From Nitrospira sp. (GTDB lineage: Bacteria > Nitrospirota > Nitrospiria > Nitrospirales > Nitrospiraceae), in assembly GCA_019636835.1 (NCBI GenBank), contig JAHBWU010000035.1, forward strand, positions 1 to 38,870: a stretch of 38,870 nt of DNA, written 5' to 3'. Below, in pieces: positions 1-9,449 of this stretch. A program made the position numbers and the translations under genes. The notes beneath the pieces were generated by a model. It was not told the origin of the DNA and did no database searches. It saw only the letters and a list, made by a program, of their open reading frames with translations. How positions within the stretch are numbered: the first letter of the stretch is position 1; each line of letters opens with the position of its first letter.

Positions 1-3
1 CCC

Positions 4-9
4 TATAAT
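4..9 (+). promoter_or_regulatory. -10 box of the tRNA-Leu promoter
   Basis: A perfect TATAAT lies 47 bases upstream of the tRNA 5' end, the right sense and distance for a sigma70-type start near base 16 and a short 5' leader removed by RNase P. The -35 element would fall outside the window, so only half of the promoter can be seen. Confidence 0.5.
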
Positions 10-56
10 ACCTCCCTTCAGTCGGCGTCCCGTGGGACGTTTCGAATCATTTGGTG

Positions 57-140
57 GCCGAAGTGGTGGAATGGCAGACACGCACGTTTGAGGGGCGTGT
101 GGCGAAAGCCGTGCGGGTTCAAGTCCCGCCTTCGGCACCA
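57..140 (+). tRNA. tRNA-Leu (anticodon GAG)
   Basis: The 7-bp acceptor stem pairs GCCGAAG with CTTCGGC, followed by an encoded ACCA end. The anticodon arm pairs CACGT with GCGTG around loop TTGAGGG, giving anticodon GAG, which reads CUC and CUU leucine codons. A long variable arm (TGGCGAAAGCCGT) marks a class II tRNA, as expected for leucine. The T arm has the usual GGTTCAAGTCC core. The whole matches the layout of bacterial tRNA-Leu(GAG). It stands alone, with a -10 box upstream and no obvious terminator after it. Confidence 0.95.
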
Positions 141-367
141 TCGATCTAAACAGCTTCCGTAGATTTCCCAGCTAAAGACTCCGGGCCATTTGGATCTAGA
201 CTTTCACCTATTCTCATAGGACACTGATCCACATCTTGGGGGATTTCTTAGGAACTGGCGGGCTGGGCGGTCATCATCATTCATCATTCGCGACGTGACA
301 TAGTCACTGCGGTGAGTTGAGCTGGCTTCTGAGGTACTGTCGGCGTCGCGCGGCAAGGAGCCTCATC

Positions 368-3300
368 ATGTATCCTACGAGTCACCGTCCTGAAGTGGAT
401 CTGCTGCGGAGACAGGTCGCCGATCTCGCACGTGAACTTGCCGAACGGGACCGCGTGCTGCACGAACGGACTCGCCACCTCCAGGTTGCACAAGCTCTTG
501 CTCACCTAGGGAGTTGGAATTGGGACATCGCAAGCGGCAAGGTGGAATGGTCGGATGAACTCTACCGGATCTTCGGCTATGAGCCTCAATCACGAGAGAT
601 GACCTTCGACAGTTTTGTGTCGGCCGTACTCCCGGACGATCATGACCGGGTCTTGGCGTCGATCGATGATGCGTTGGCGGGGGCCGCACCATACGACATA
701 GAATGCCGAATTGTTCGGCCCGATGGGGAAGTACGGACCATTCATTGCTGCGGCGAGATCGTGCGTGATGGCAGCGGTCAGCCGCTTCGCATGTCCGGGA
801 CGGCTTTGGACATTACTGATCGCAAGCAAACGGAACTTTCCCTACAGCAACGCGAAGCGCACTTCCGTGCGCTTATCGAACATTCCTCTGATGTCATCAC
901 GGTTCTCAATCTAGACGGCACAATCCGATTTAAAAGTCCGTCGGTCGAGCGATTGCTGGGATACACTCAGCACGAGCTGAATGGGCGTAGCGCATTCGAG
1001 TTTATTCATCACGAGGATCTTCCTGCTGTGACCGAGAAATTTCGGCTGCTTATCCAGTGGCCCGGAACACCTCAGCTCACCGAGTTTCGTTTTCGTCACA
1101 AGGACGGCTCGTGGCGAAATTTCGAAGGAATCGGCCGAGTCATCCGAGACCCAGATGGGCGCTGCAGTGCAATCGTGAACTCACGCGACATTACCGAGCG
1201 GAAGCGCGCGGAGGCGATGCTACGGAACTCGCAAGAGAAGCTCCGACAAGCCCTCCGCGCATCAGGGACCGGACTATGGGACTGGAACACGGAAACAAAC
1301 GACGTGGTGCTTTCCGAGGAATGGAAACGCCAGTTGGGATATGAGCCGACAGAGATTGCAGATTCTTTTGAGGCATGGTCGACGCGTCTGCACCCAGAGG
1401 ATCGTGATGCGGCGCTTGCCTACGTACGAGATTACGTTTCTAGTCGCGAGGAAGACTATCGACAGGAGTTTCGACTGAAACACAAGGACGGCGGGTATCG
1501 ATGGATTGAAGCACGGGCTTCGTTTGTGACCGAAGCGGATGGTCGAAGGATTCGTCTCCTCGGTTCACACGTGGATGTTACCGCTCGCAAACGGATGGAA
1601 GAGTCGGTACGGGAGAGCGAAGAATGGTACAGGACTTTGGTCGAACTTTCACCATCGGGCGTATTCGTTTTCAGTGAAGAACAACTGGTCTACATCAACC
1701 ACACGGGCGCCGTCCTCCTGGGAGCGAAAGATGCTCAGGATATTCTCGACCGGCCGACATTTGAGTGTATCCATCCGGACTATCATCAAGAAGTCCGTGA
1801 GAATGTGAAACGGCTGCTGAGCGGCGGAGTGTCCGTCCATAGTGCGGACCGGATGTATCTGAAGATGGATGGAACGCCGATTCCGGTTCAGGTCGAGGCA
1901 GCTCGGATCACGTGGAACGGTAAGCCGGCCATCCTCGGCTTGTTCTCCGATATCACCGAGCGCAAACGGGGCGAAGACCGTGTGCGGGAAATGAACCTGG
2001 CCTTAGCCCAGGCCATGCCGGGCATTGCCAGAGTCGACTTGGATGGCCGTTACCTGGAGGTGAACCGGCCTTATGCGGCGATGCTGGGGTATGAACCGTC
2101 CGAGCTGCTCGGACGAACTTGGGAGCCGACCGTGCATCCAGAGGACCTGTGCATCGCCCAACAAGCGTATGAACAGCTCCTGGAAAAAGGAAAAGCAGAG
2201 TTTGAGTGTCGAGCTGTGAGAAAAGATGGCTCCATCTTCTTTAAGCAGGTCCTGATGGTAAGAAGCAAACCGGTCGCCGTCGGTGGCCTTGGCCACCATT
2301 GTTTCATGCGCGACATCACTGAACGCAAGCAGGCGGAGAAGATGTTGGCCGATCTTAACGCCACATTGGAACAGCAGGTATACGATCGGACCCAAGCGCT
2401 GCGCCAGAGCGAGGAGCGCTTTCGACAATTCTTCGACAACGCGCCGAATGTGACCGCTCTGAAAGACCGCACCGGTCGTTATGTGTATACCAATCGACAG
2501 TTCGACAAGGTATGCAGACTTTCTCCAGGTCTAGCCATAGGGAAGACCGATGAGGAACTATTCTCTCCCGAGCAGGCGGCCCAGTTTCAATCACACGATC
2601 AACAGGTGGTACTCAATGGCTGGGGACAGGAATTCGAGGAAGTGACGCACCAGGAGGATGGATCTCATACCAGTATCGTGGTGAGATTCCCGGTCATCGA
2701 CGCTTCAGGCCATCTCTCTGCCCTAGGCCTCATTGCCACAGATGTTACGGAACGGAAGCGAACGCAGGAGGCGTTACGCGAGAGCGAAGTCCGATTCCAA
2801 CAGTTCGCAGAGTCAGTCGGTTCGGCGTTCTGGATAGCGGATCTTGTATCGAACGGCGAGACGGTCGTGTACACCAATTCCGCGTTTACCCGCATCTGGG
2901 GAATCTCGCGTGAAGAATGGCATCAAAGCGTGTCACTGTGGTTCGATTCGATTCACCCCGAGGACCGGACACGAGTGGAGGCCAGCCGTACCAGATTTAT
3001 CTCTGGAGGGTTGAAAGCTGAGTTTAACTGCGAGTACCGGATTGTGGATCGAGATGGGCGTATCCGTTGGATTTCCGACCGAAGAGTCAAAATGGCCGGG
3101 TGGGGCCATCGTGTCGCCGGCATTGCGGAGGATATTACCGGCCATAGACAACAGCTCGTCCTGATGGCTCAAACGGAAGCCGTCGGTAAAATTGGAGGAT
3201 GGGAGATCGATTTGTTAACCGATCATCTCTGGTGGAGTGACGAAACGTACCGATTGCATGATACGACGCCGGAGCTGTACAGCCCGACGGTGGACACGGC

Positions 3301-6124
3301 GGTGAACTTTTATACACCCGAGAGTCGTCCCGTTATTACCGAAGCCCTTCAAAAAGGGGTGGGACATGGTGAAGCGTGGGATCTCGAGTTGGAATTGATC
3401 ACGGCGAAGGGGCGTCGAATTGCCGTACGGGTCGTTGGGAAGGTCGATATGGTGAACGGACGGACGGTGCGGGCGTACGGCACGTTCCAAGACATTACCG
3501 AGCGGAAACGGGCTGAAGAGGCTCTTCGAAAGGTCCACGATGAATTGGAGCGCAAAGTCGTTGAGCGCACCGCTGAATTGCAGGCCAGCGAAGAACGGTA
3601 TACGCGTGCCACTGCTATCGGTAAGGTTGGAGTCTGGGAATTGGATATCCGAACAGGTCAATACCACGGGGATGCGAACCTGAAAGCTCTCTTTGGCTAT
3701 ACGCCGGAAGAACTCTCCACGGATCCTTCTGCGTGGCTGAATCTGGTGCATCCGGATGATCAGCCGATCGCGATGAAGAACTGGGAACTGGTGCAACGCG
3801 GAGCAATCGATACATGTCACTACGAGCTACGCCTCATAAAGAAGGATAGCTCCGTTGTCTGGGGTGATGTGCGGGGTCACGCTGTCCGAGATCAAAACGG
3901 GCAATTAACCCACTTGATCGGCGCCACCGTCGATATCACCGAACGGAAGCGGATAGAAAACGCGTTGAGAGATAGTGAAGAGCGATTTGCCAAAGCTTTC
4001 CGCACAAGCCCGCATCCGATCGGGATCACGGAGATGGCCACGGGCCGTTGTATCGAAGTGAATGATGCCTGTCTGGAACTGTTCGGTTTTGGTCGAGAGG
4101 AAGTGATCGGGAACACCACGTTGATGTTGGGTATTTGGCCGAATCTCGAAGATAGAGTGCGGGTCATCGAGCGCTTAAAAGCTGGGCAGCGGGTGCGCAA
4201 CATGGAGTTTGCGCTAAAGACCAAATCGGGTGCGGTGCGTTACTTTCTAGCCTCCGCTGATCTCGCGGAGCTCAAGGGAACACTATGTGTTGTTACCGTC
4301 GCTAACGACATCACGGACCGCAAGCGAGCCGAGGAAGCGCTTCGCATCAGCGAGGAGCGTTTCGCCAAGGCGTTCAAGGCAAGTCCCCATCCGGTCGTCA
4401 TTAGTGAGTTGGACTCCGGTCGAGTGGTGGATGCCAATGACGCTGCGTGCCGAATGTTTGAATATCACAGCGAAGAGGTTGTGGGACAGACCACGTCACA
4501 AATAAGACTCTGGCATTCTATGGAGGAACGGAGCCGGTACCTGGAACTGTTGAAACGTGAGGGGTCGGTCCGCAACGTGGAGGTGAAGCTGCGCAGCGGA
4601 AGCGGCGAGGTCCGGCAGTGCCTGTTGTCGTCCGAACTGATCATGCTGAACGGCAAGCAATGCGCTGTGACGGTCGGAGACGATATCACGGAGCGCAAAC
4701 GCATGGAACGAGCGCTACGGCGGACGCAGTTCTCGGTGGATCAAGCAGTGGAGGCAATTTTATGGGTCGACCAGACCGGTCGAATATTCAACGTCAATGA
4801 AACCGCATGCCGGATGTTGGGGTATACGCACCAGGACCTGATGATCATGACCGTGCACGACATCGATCCTAACTTCCCTGTGGAACGATGGCCGGAGCAT
4901 TGGAGTCACGTAAAGGAGCAGGGAGCGCTGGCGTTCGAAGCGACGTTTTGGTCACGAACCGGATGCATCTTGGAAACGGATGTGACCGTCAATTATCTGC
5001 AGTATGAGGGGAAAGAGTACGGCTGTATGATCTTACGGGATATTGGAGAACGCAAGCGAGCGGAAGCCGAGCTTCACCGTTCCCATACGTTCTTGCGACA
5101 GGTCATTGACACAGACCCCGACCTCATTTTTGCCAAGGATCGTGACGGCCGTTTTACCATGGCCAACAAGGCTGTGGCCGATTGGTACGGTACTACTGTG
5201 GAAAATTTAATCGGGAAATCGGATGCCGACTTCAACGCCAATGTGGAAGAGGTGGAGTCCTTTCGGCAGAGCGATCTTGAGGTGATTCATTCCGGGAGAG
5301 ATCGGTTCATCCCGGAGGAGAGGATCACCGATGCAGGGGGAAGGATGCGCTGGTTACAGACGGTCAAGAGGCCGATTTTTGATGACCACGGCCGGGTCCA
5401 TATGGTGCTCGGAGCCGCGACTGATATCACCGAGCGTAAGCGAATGGAAGAGATACTCCTGCAGCGCGAGCGAGACTTGAGCGCGGCGCTTCAAGAACGG
5501 GAACGGATCAGTCAAGACCTCCACGACGGCATTCTCCAGTCCTTGTATGCCGTCGGGCTCGGGTTAGAAGGGTGTAAACCACTGATCAGGAATCAACAAG
5601 ATCATGTGGCGGAGAAATTCGTGGCGACACTGGATCAAGCCATTGGGCAGCTCAACCAAGTCATGACGGAGGTCCGGAATTTCATTGCCGGACTCGAATC
5701 CCAAGTGATGCAGGGTGGAGACTTCTCGACCGCTCTGCGGACCATGGTCGAGACGATGTCCCTTTCCTCTTCCGCCAGATGCCGGGTGAGGATCGACGAC
5801 GCGGCGGCACAGCGGCTTTCCACCGAACAGGCGCTCCATATCATCAATATCGTACGGGAAGGGTTGAGTAATGCGCTGCGCCACAGCCGCGCCAAACAGA
5901 TCACTGTATCGCTTCGGGATCTCATCCGTTCAGATCGTCTCGCCGTGACGGATGACGGCGTTGGGTTTAATACACGCTCGGTTCAGGGAGTGGGTCATGG
6001 GTTAGTCAACATGGCGGCACGAGCTCAAAAAGTCCGCGGCTTGTTCGCCATCCAGTCGAAACCTGAAAGGGGGACGAGAATCTCACTCGATCTTCCAAAG
6101 GATACTCATTATGCTCACCACTAA
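368..6124 (+). CDS. Giant soluble multi-PAS sensor histidine kinase (NarL/DegS type)
   Basis: This 1918-residue kinase should sense signals through an array of PAS domains and phosphorylate the response regulator encoded next to it. I count about 13 PAS/PAC units, nearly all ending in a D-I-T-E-R-K-like motif, filling residues 1 to about 1690. A HisKA_3 dimerisation segment follows (SQDLHDGILQSLY, phospho-His1719). The HATPase domain runs from about 1820 to 1915, with an N box (EGLSNALRHS), G1 (DDGVGF) and a G2-like GHGLVNM. No membrane segment is visible, so it is probably cytoplasmic. The start is ATG at 368, with AAGGAG seven bases upstream, rather than the in-frame TTG at 317. Its stop overlaps the next gene by 14 bases, implying one transcript. 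Ligands cannot be predicted; some PAS units may bind heme or flavin. Confidence 0.9.
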   Translation: MYPTSHRPEVDLLRRQVADLARELAERDRVLHERTRHLQVAQALAHLGSWNWDIASGKVEWSDELYRIFGYEPQSREMTFDSFVSAVLPDDHDRVLASIDDALAGAAPYDIECRIVRPDGEVRTIHCCGEIVRDGSGQPLRMSGTALDITDRKQTELSLQQREAHFRALIEHSSDVITVLNLDGTIRFKSPSVERLLGYTQHELNGRSAFEFIHHEDLPAVTEKFRLLIQWPGTPQLTEFRFRHKDGSWRNFEGIGRVIRDPDGRCSAIVNSRDITERKRAEAMLRNSQEKLRQALRASGTGLWDWNTETNDVVLSEEWKRQLGYEPTEIADSFEAWSTRLHPEDRDAALAYVRDYVSSREEDYRQEFRLKHKDGGYRWIEARASFVTEADGRRIRLLGSHVDVTARKRMEESVRESEEWYRTLVELSPSGVFVFSEEQLVYINHTGAVLLGAKDAQDILDRPTFECIHPDYHQEVRENVKRLLSGGVSVHSADRMYLKMDGTPIPVQVEAARITWNGKPAILGLFSDITERKRGEDRVREMNLALAQAMPGIARVDLDGRYLEVNRPYAAMLGYEPSELLGRTWEPTVHPEDLCIAQQAYEQLLEKGKAEFECRAVRKDGSIFFKQVLMVRSKPVAVGGLGHHCFMRDITERKQAEKMLADLNATLEQQVYDRTQALRQSEERFRQFFDNAPNVTALKDRTGRYVYTNRQFDKVCRLSPGLAIGKTDEELFSPEQAAQFQSHDQQVVLNGWGQEFEEVTHQEDGSHTSIVVRFPVIDASGHLSALGLIATDVTERKRTQEALRESEVRFQQFAESVGSAFWIADLVSNGETVVYTNSAFTRIWGISREEWHQSVSLWFDSIHPEDRTRVEASRTRFISGGLKAEFNCEYRIVDRDGRIRWISDRRVKMAGWGHRVAGIAEDITGHRQQLVLMAQTEAVGKIGGWEIDLLTDHLWWSDETYRLHDTTPELYSPTVDTAVNFYTPESRPVITEALQKGVGHGEAWDLELELITAKGRRIAVRVVGKVDMVNGRTVRAYGTFQDITERKRAEEALRKVHDELERKVVERTAELQASEERYTRATAIGKVGVWELDIRTGQYHGDANLKALFGYTPEELSTDPSAWLNLVHPDDQPIAMKNWELVQRGAIDTCHYELRLIKKDSSVVWGDVRGHAVRDQNGQLTHLIGATVDITERKRIENALRDSEERFAKAFRTSPHPIGITEMATGRCIEVNDACLELFGFGREEVIGNTTLMLGIWPNLEDRVRVIERLKAGQRVRNMEFALKTKSGAVRYFLASADLAELKGTLCVVTVANDITDRKRAEEALRISEERFAKAFKASPHPVVISELDSGRVVDANDAACRMFEYHSEEVVGQTTSQIRLWHSMEERSRYLELLKREGSVRNVEVKLRSGSGEVRQCLLSSELIMLNGKQCAVTVGDDITERKRMERALRRTQFSVDQAVEAILWVDQTGRIFNVNETACRMLGYTHQDLMIMTVHDIDPNFPVERWPEHWSHVKEQGALAFEATFWSRTGCILETDVTVNYLQYEGKEYGCMILRDIGERKRAEAELHRSHTFLRQVIDTDPDLIFAKDRDGRFTMANKAVADWYGTTVENLIGKSDADFNANVEEVESFRQSDLEVIHSGRDRFIPEERITDAGGRMRWLQTVKRPIFDDHGRVHMVLGAATDITERKRMEEILLQRERDLSAALQERERISQDLHDGILQSLYAVGLGLEGCKPLIRNQQDHVAEKFVATLDQAIGQLNQVMTEVRNFIAGLESQVMQGGDFSTALRTMVETMSLSSSARCRVRIDDAAAQRLSTEQALHIINIVREGLSNALRHSRAKQITVSLRDLIRSDRLAVTDDGVGFNTRSVQGVGHGLVNMAARAQKVRGLFAIQSKPERGTRISLDLPKDTHYAHH

Positions 6125-6767
6125 AGCTCAAACCATTCGAGTACTGCTTGTCGACGATCATGAGGTCGTTCGCGTGGGATTGCGGACGGTGCTCGGCCAA
6201 ACCCAGGGCGTCACCGTTGTAGGGGAAGCGGGTACCATGGAGGATGCGATCCAGCAAGCGCAGAGGTTGAAGCCTGACGTGATTTTGATGGATGTCCGAC
6301 TGCCGGACGGGTCTGGTGTCGATGCCTGTCGCGAAATTCTCGGGACGCAGTCGGGAACACGGGTCATTTTCCTGACGTCGTACGCCGACGACGACTCCGT
6401 CCTCGCCGCAGTGCTCGCCGGCGCTCATGGCTATGTCCTCAAAGAAATCGATTCACCCGCATTGCTGGAAGCCATCCGCTCGGTTGCCAACGGCCAATCG
6501 ATTTTGGATTCCAGCGTGACCGAACGGGCTCTGCGGTGGTTGAGAGGGCTTCACGATCTGCCTGCGACCCCTGGTACCGATCAACTGTCCTCTCAGGAAG
6601 AACGAGTCGTCGCGCTGGTTGCCGAGGGAAAGACCAACAAGGAAATCGCCGTCGCGCTCGCACTCAGCGACAAGACCGTCAAGAACTACTTGGCAAACGT
6701 CTTTCAGAAGCTTCGCATCACTCGGCGCGCGCAGGCGGCCGCCTTTTTTGTGAAACGACAAGGATGA
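6111..6767 (+). CDS. NarL/FixJ-family response regulator
   Basis: A 218-residue two-domain regulator. The receiver (about residues 9-125) has the acidic pair D15-D16, phospho-acceptor D61 in LMDVRLPDG, and the switch lysine in YVLKE. The C-terminal LuxR-type helix-turn-helix (about 155-212) has the signature EGKTNKEIAVALALSDKTVK. Its start lies inside the end of the PAS kinase gene, so the two are translationally linked and almost surely form a cognate pair. The HisKA_3 kinase class normally works with NarL-type regulators. Target genes are unknown. Confidence 0.93.
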   Translation: MLTTKAQTIRVLLVDDHEVVRVGLRTVLGQTQGVTVVGEAGTMEDAIQQAQRLKPDVILMDVRLPDGSGVDACREILGTQSGTRVIFLTSYADDDSVLAAVLAGAHGYVLKEIDSPALLEAIRSVANGQSILDSSVTERALRWLRGLHDLPATPGTDQLSSQEERVVALVAEGKTNKEIAVALALSDKTVKNYLANVFQKLRITRRAQAAAFFVKRQG

Positions 6768-6920
6768 ACGACAACATTCGGCTCTACCGCTTTTAGGTGC
6801 AAAAATCTAACTTTGTGGCTATCCTTCATACCTGGGCTCTCCCCTTGCGCTTCATGTAGATTGACCTCAAATTATTCGTATTCTTAACTACTCCGTGTGC
6901 CCGCCAGGAGGTTGTCCCGC

Positions 6921-9053
6921 ATGACTGCTGGTCTCTTCCTAGGGTTGCTCCTGTCCCTCAGTTTCTTGCTATGGGTACTGATTCGACAACGCCAAGAGAA
7001 CGTCCTGAATTCAACCGTCATCGCAGCGACCAATTGTAGCGTGCTCGTGACGGATGCCACGTTGTCCCATCATCCCATCGTCTATGTAAATCCGGCCTTC
7101 CTGTCGCTGACCGGCTATGCCGAGCAGGAGGTGATCGGTCAAGCGACGTCGATCTTGACCGGACCGGATACAGATCGAGCCTCGATGGAAAAACTTGCGA
7201 TGGCCCTCCAAGATGGATGGGCCTGTCGTGTGCGGTTGTGCCATTACCGCAAGAACGGCACCTCATTTTGGAATGACGTATCGCTGTCACCGGTGAAAGA
7301 CCGTCTGGGGCGTGTGACGTCGGTCGTTTGGACGATGAACGAAGTGTCACAACTTGGGCAGGTCACAGAAGCGTCTGATAGGACCCAGTATGAAGATCTT
7401 GCAGTTCGTCGGCAAGCCGAACAGGCGCTCCGGGACAGCGCGACACGGCTTGATCTTGCCGTACAGATAGGACAGGTCGGGTTCTTTGAACAGGACCACC
7501 GGACTGATTCCCTTTCTTGGTCACCGATCCTCCGGGACATCTACGGCGTCGATATCGATGAGCCGGCTTCATGGCAACGCTATCTCGAACTCGTTCATCC
7601 CGATGATCGGGACCGTGTCTCTACGGTCCAACGAGCCGATGCTGCGACAGGCAATGGCCGGTATGAGATCGAGTTCCGTCTCGTCAGACCAGACGGCGCC
7701 ATGCGGCACATGAGTCTTCGTTCTTTGACGTCGTTTGACGGGGATGGTTCCTCGAAGCAGCCGGTCCGCACACTCGGGACGGTCGTCGATGTGACCCATC
7801 ATAAGAACGTCGAGGCCCGGCGGCGCGAGACGGCGAGGATGGAAGCGATCGGCACCTTTGCCGGTGGTATCGCTCACGAGTTGAATAACGGTCTCACGGC
7901 CGTACTCGGTTTCAGTGAGTTGGCGCTTCCGTTGATTCCGGCTGAGACCAAGGCACATCGCCATATTAGGCAAGTCATCGCTGCGGCGAAAAAATCCCGG
8001 GAGCTGATCCAGCAGTTGCTGGCCTTCGGTGGTCAAAATGAACAAGGTCGATGCCCGCTGGTCCTCCATTCCTTGGCGAAAGAATCCCTCCGATTCCTTC
8101 GTCCGACGATCCCCTTGTGGATTGAACTCCGAGCGCAGATTGCACAGGCGACCAACCCTATTTCGGCCAATGCCGTGCAGATGCATGAGATGATTTTCAA
8201 CCTGGTCGATAACGCCATTCGTGCGGTGCAGAACACAGGAGGAATCCTCGATGTTCAGCTTCAGAACCGGGAGTTTGTCACGGATCAGATCATGCCATCC
8301 GGTCGACTCCTCGCTGGACGGTATGTCTGCTTGAGCGTTCGGGATACAAGCGAGGGTATGGATCCTGAGAGAGTCGGTCGATTGTTCAGCTCATTATTGA
8401 CGTCCAAGACCGGCAGCGAGAGGCAGGATGTGGGACTAGCGATCGTCTACGACATCGTCACGGCGCATGGCGGTACCATGATGGTTGAGAGTCAAATTGG
8501 CGCCGGTACGACAATATCGATCTACCTCCCCACTCTCCCGACTTGTGCTCCATCGACGATTCAGGAGGACGATCCGCTTCCCCACGGACACGAATGTATC
8601 CTATTCGTCGACGACGAAGACTCCGTTGTTCGACTGGGAAGAGAGGTGTTGGAATCCCTCGGCTACTATCCGGTGGTATGCCGGACCGCTGCCGAAGCAT
8701 TGGAAGTCTTTCAAGTCGAGCCCAAACGGTTCGACTTGCTGATTACCGATCGAACAATGCCCGGCATGAGTGGGGATCGTCTCGCTCGAGAATGTCGGCG
8801 ACTTCGACCGGATCTCCCGGTTATCCTCTGCAGCGGGTCAAATGGTGTACCTGGTCTGGATGACGCCTGTTGCCAGGGCGTTGCGGAATACCTCCTAAAA
8901 CCGCTTACGTTGCATGAACTGGCGTATGCCATCCGCCGAGCATTGGACCAGTCTCCCACCGATCCGAAATCTACGAGTGCGCCGGCCAACTCCGGCCCGG
9001 AACCATTGGGGGTGTCGATTGAGGTGTCGGATGCCGTCGGTCCTCGTGGTTGA
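6921..9053 (+). CDS. Membrane-anchored PAS hybrid histidine kinase with C-terminal receiver
   Basis: A 710-residue protein: one N-terminal membrane helix (residues 4-21), a LOV-like PAS domain (about 35-145; GPDTD and YRKNGTSFWN match LOV positions), a PAS_3 domain (about 178-295), HisKA with H319 in GGIAHELNN, HATPase (about 415-537) and a receiver (about 558-675) with D610 in LLITDRTMPG and K660. The LOV cysteine position is T76, so blue-light adduct formation is unlikely. The ATP-binding G boxes are poor: G1 reads DTSEGM and the GTGLGL-like G2 reads DVGLAI, so kinase activity is uncertain. The ATG at 6921 has AGGAGG nine bases upstream and is preferred to the in-frame GTG at 6897. It overlaps the following receiver gene. 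Confidence 0.88.
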   Translation: MTAGLFLGLLLSLSFLLWVLIRQRQENVLNSTVIAATNCSVLVTDATLSHHPIVYVNPAFLSLTGYAEQEVIGQATSILTGPDTDRASMEKLAMALQDGWACRVRLCHYRKNGTSFWNDVSLSPVKDRLGRVTSVVWTMNEVSQLGQVTEASDRTQYEDLAVRRQAEQALRDSATRLDLAVQIGQVGFFEQDHRTDSLSWSPILRDIYGVDIDEPASWQRYLELVHPDDRDRVSTVQRADAATGNGRYEIEFRLVRPDGAMRHMSLRSLTSFDGDGSSKQPVRTLGTVVDVTHHKNVEARRRETARMEAIGTFAGGIAHELNNGLTAVLGFSELALPLIPAETKAHRHIRQVIAAAKKSRELIQQLLAFGGQNEQGRCPLVLHSLAKESLRFLRPTIPLWIELRAQIAQATNPISANAVQMHEMIFNLVDNAIRAVQNTGGILDVQLQNREFVTDQIMPSGRLLAGRYVCLSVRDTSEGMDPERVGRLFSSLLTSKTGSERQDVGLAIVYDIVTAHGGTMMVESQIGAGTTISIYLPTLPTCAPSTIQEDDPLPHGHECILFVDDEDSVVRLGREVLESLGYYPVVCRTAAEALEVFQVEPKRFDLLITDRTMPGMSGDRLARECRRLRPDLPVILCSGSNGVPGLDDACCQGVAEYLLKPLTLHELAYAIRRALDQSPTDPKSTSAPANSGPEPLGVSIEVSDAVGPRG

Positions 9054-9402
9054 TGATCAGGACCAAGTTCGTCAGCTCATCCGGGAGACGTTGGAGCAGG
9101 CCGGCTACGAGGTCGAAGAGGCTCGAGACGGGAAAGAGGGCCTTGACCGGTATCGGGTTAGGCCGACGGATCTTGTCATCATGGATATTCTCATGCCGGA
9201 CCAAGACGGATTAGAGACCATCATGACGCTCCGCCAGGAGTTTCCCGATAGTCGTATCATTGCGATGACAGGGGGAAGTGATATGGTCGGCATCCCCAAT
9301 TTCTTGGACGTCGCAAAAATGCTTGGAGCCAGGCGGACGCTTCAAAAGCCATTCGAACTGAAAGTTCTGCTTGATGCGGTTGCTGCCGAACTGACCATCT
9401 AG
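9031..9402 (+). CDS. Single-domain response regulator (CheY-like)
   Basis: A 123-residue stand-alone receiver with the acidic pair D8-D9, phospho-acceptor D52 (VIMDILMPDQDG), the threonine switch (AMTGG) and lysine in LQKPFE. It has no output domain, so it probably relays phosphate or binds a partner. The start at ATG 9031, preceded by GAGGTG, overlaps the end of the hybrid kinase gene by 23 bases. It could take phosphate from the upstream hybrid kinase. A longer in-frame start at 8914 would add about 39 residues unlike a receiver and was not used. Confidence 0.9.
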   Translation: MPSVLVVDDQDQVRQLIRETLEQAGYEVEEARDGKEGLDRYRVRPTDLVIMDILMPDQDGLETIMTLRQEFPDSRIIAMTGGSDMVGIPNFLDVAKMLGARRTLQKPFELKVLLDAVAAELTI

Positions 9403-9449
9403 GCAACTCGCCGCGCAACGCTCAACGTTCTTCGCATTGACATCAGGGC

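Noticed and set aside
317..367. TTG start that would extend the giant PAS kinase by 17 residues
   Set aside because: The ATG at 368 has a good AAGGAG box at proper spacing; the extension is Arg-rich and has no ribosome binding site.
3215..3820. 201-residue minus-strand frame inside the PAS kinase
   Set aside because: It is antisense to conserved PAS domains, with no ribosome binding site or recognisable domain; a coding shadow.
8914..9030. Upstream extension of the CheY-like receiver
   Set aside because: The extra 39 residues overlap the hybrid kinase and do not resemble a receiver; ATG 9031 begins exactly at the receiver fold.
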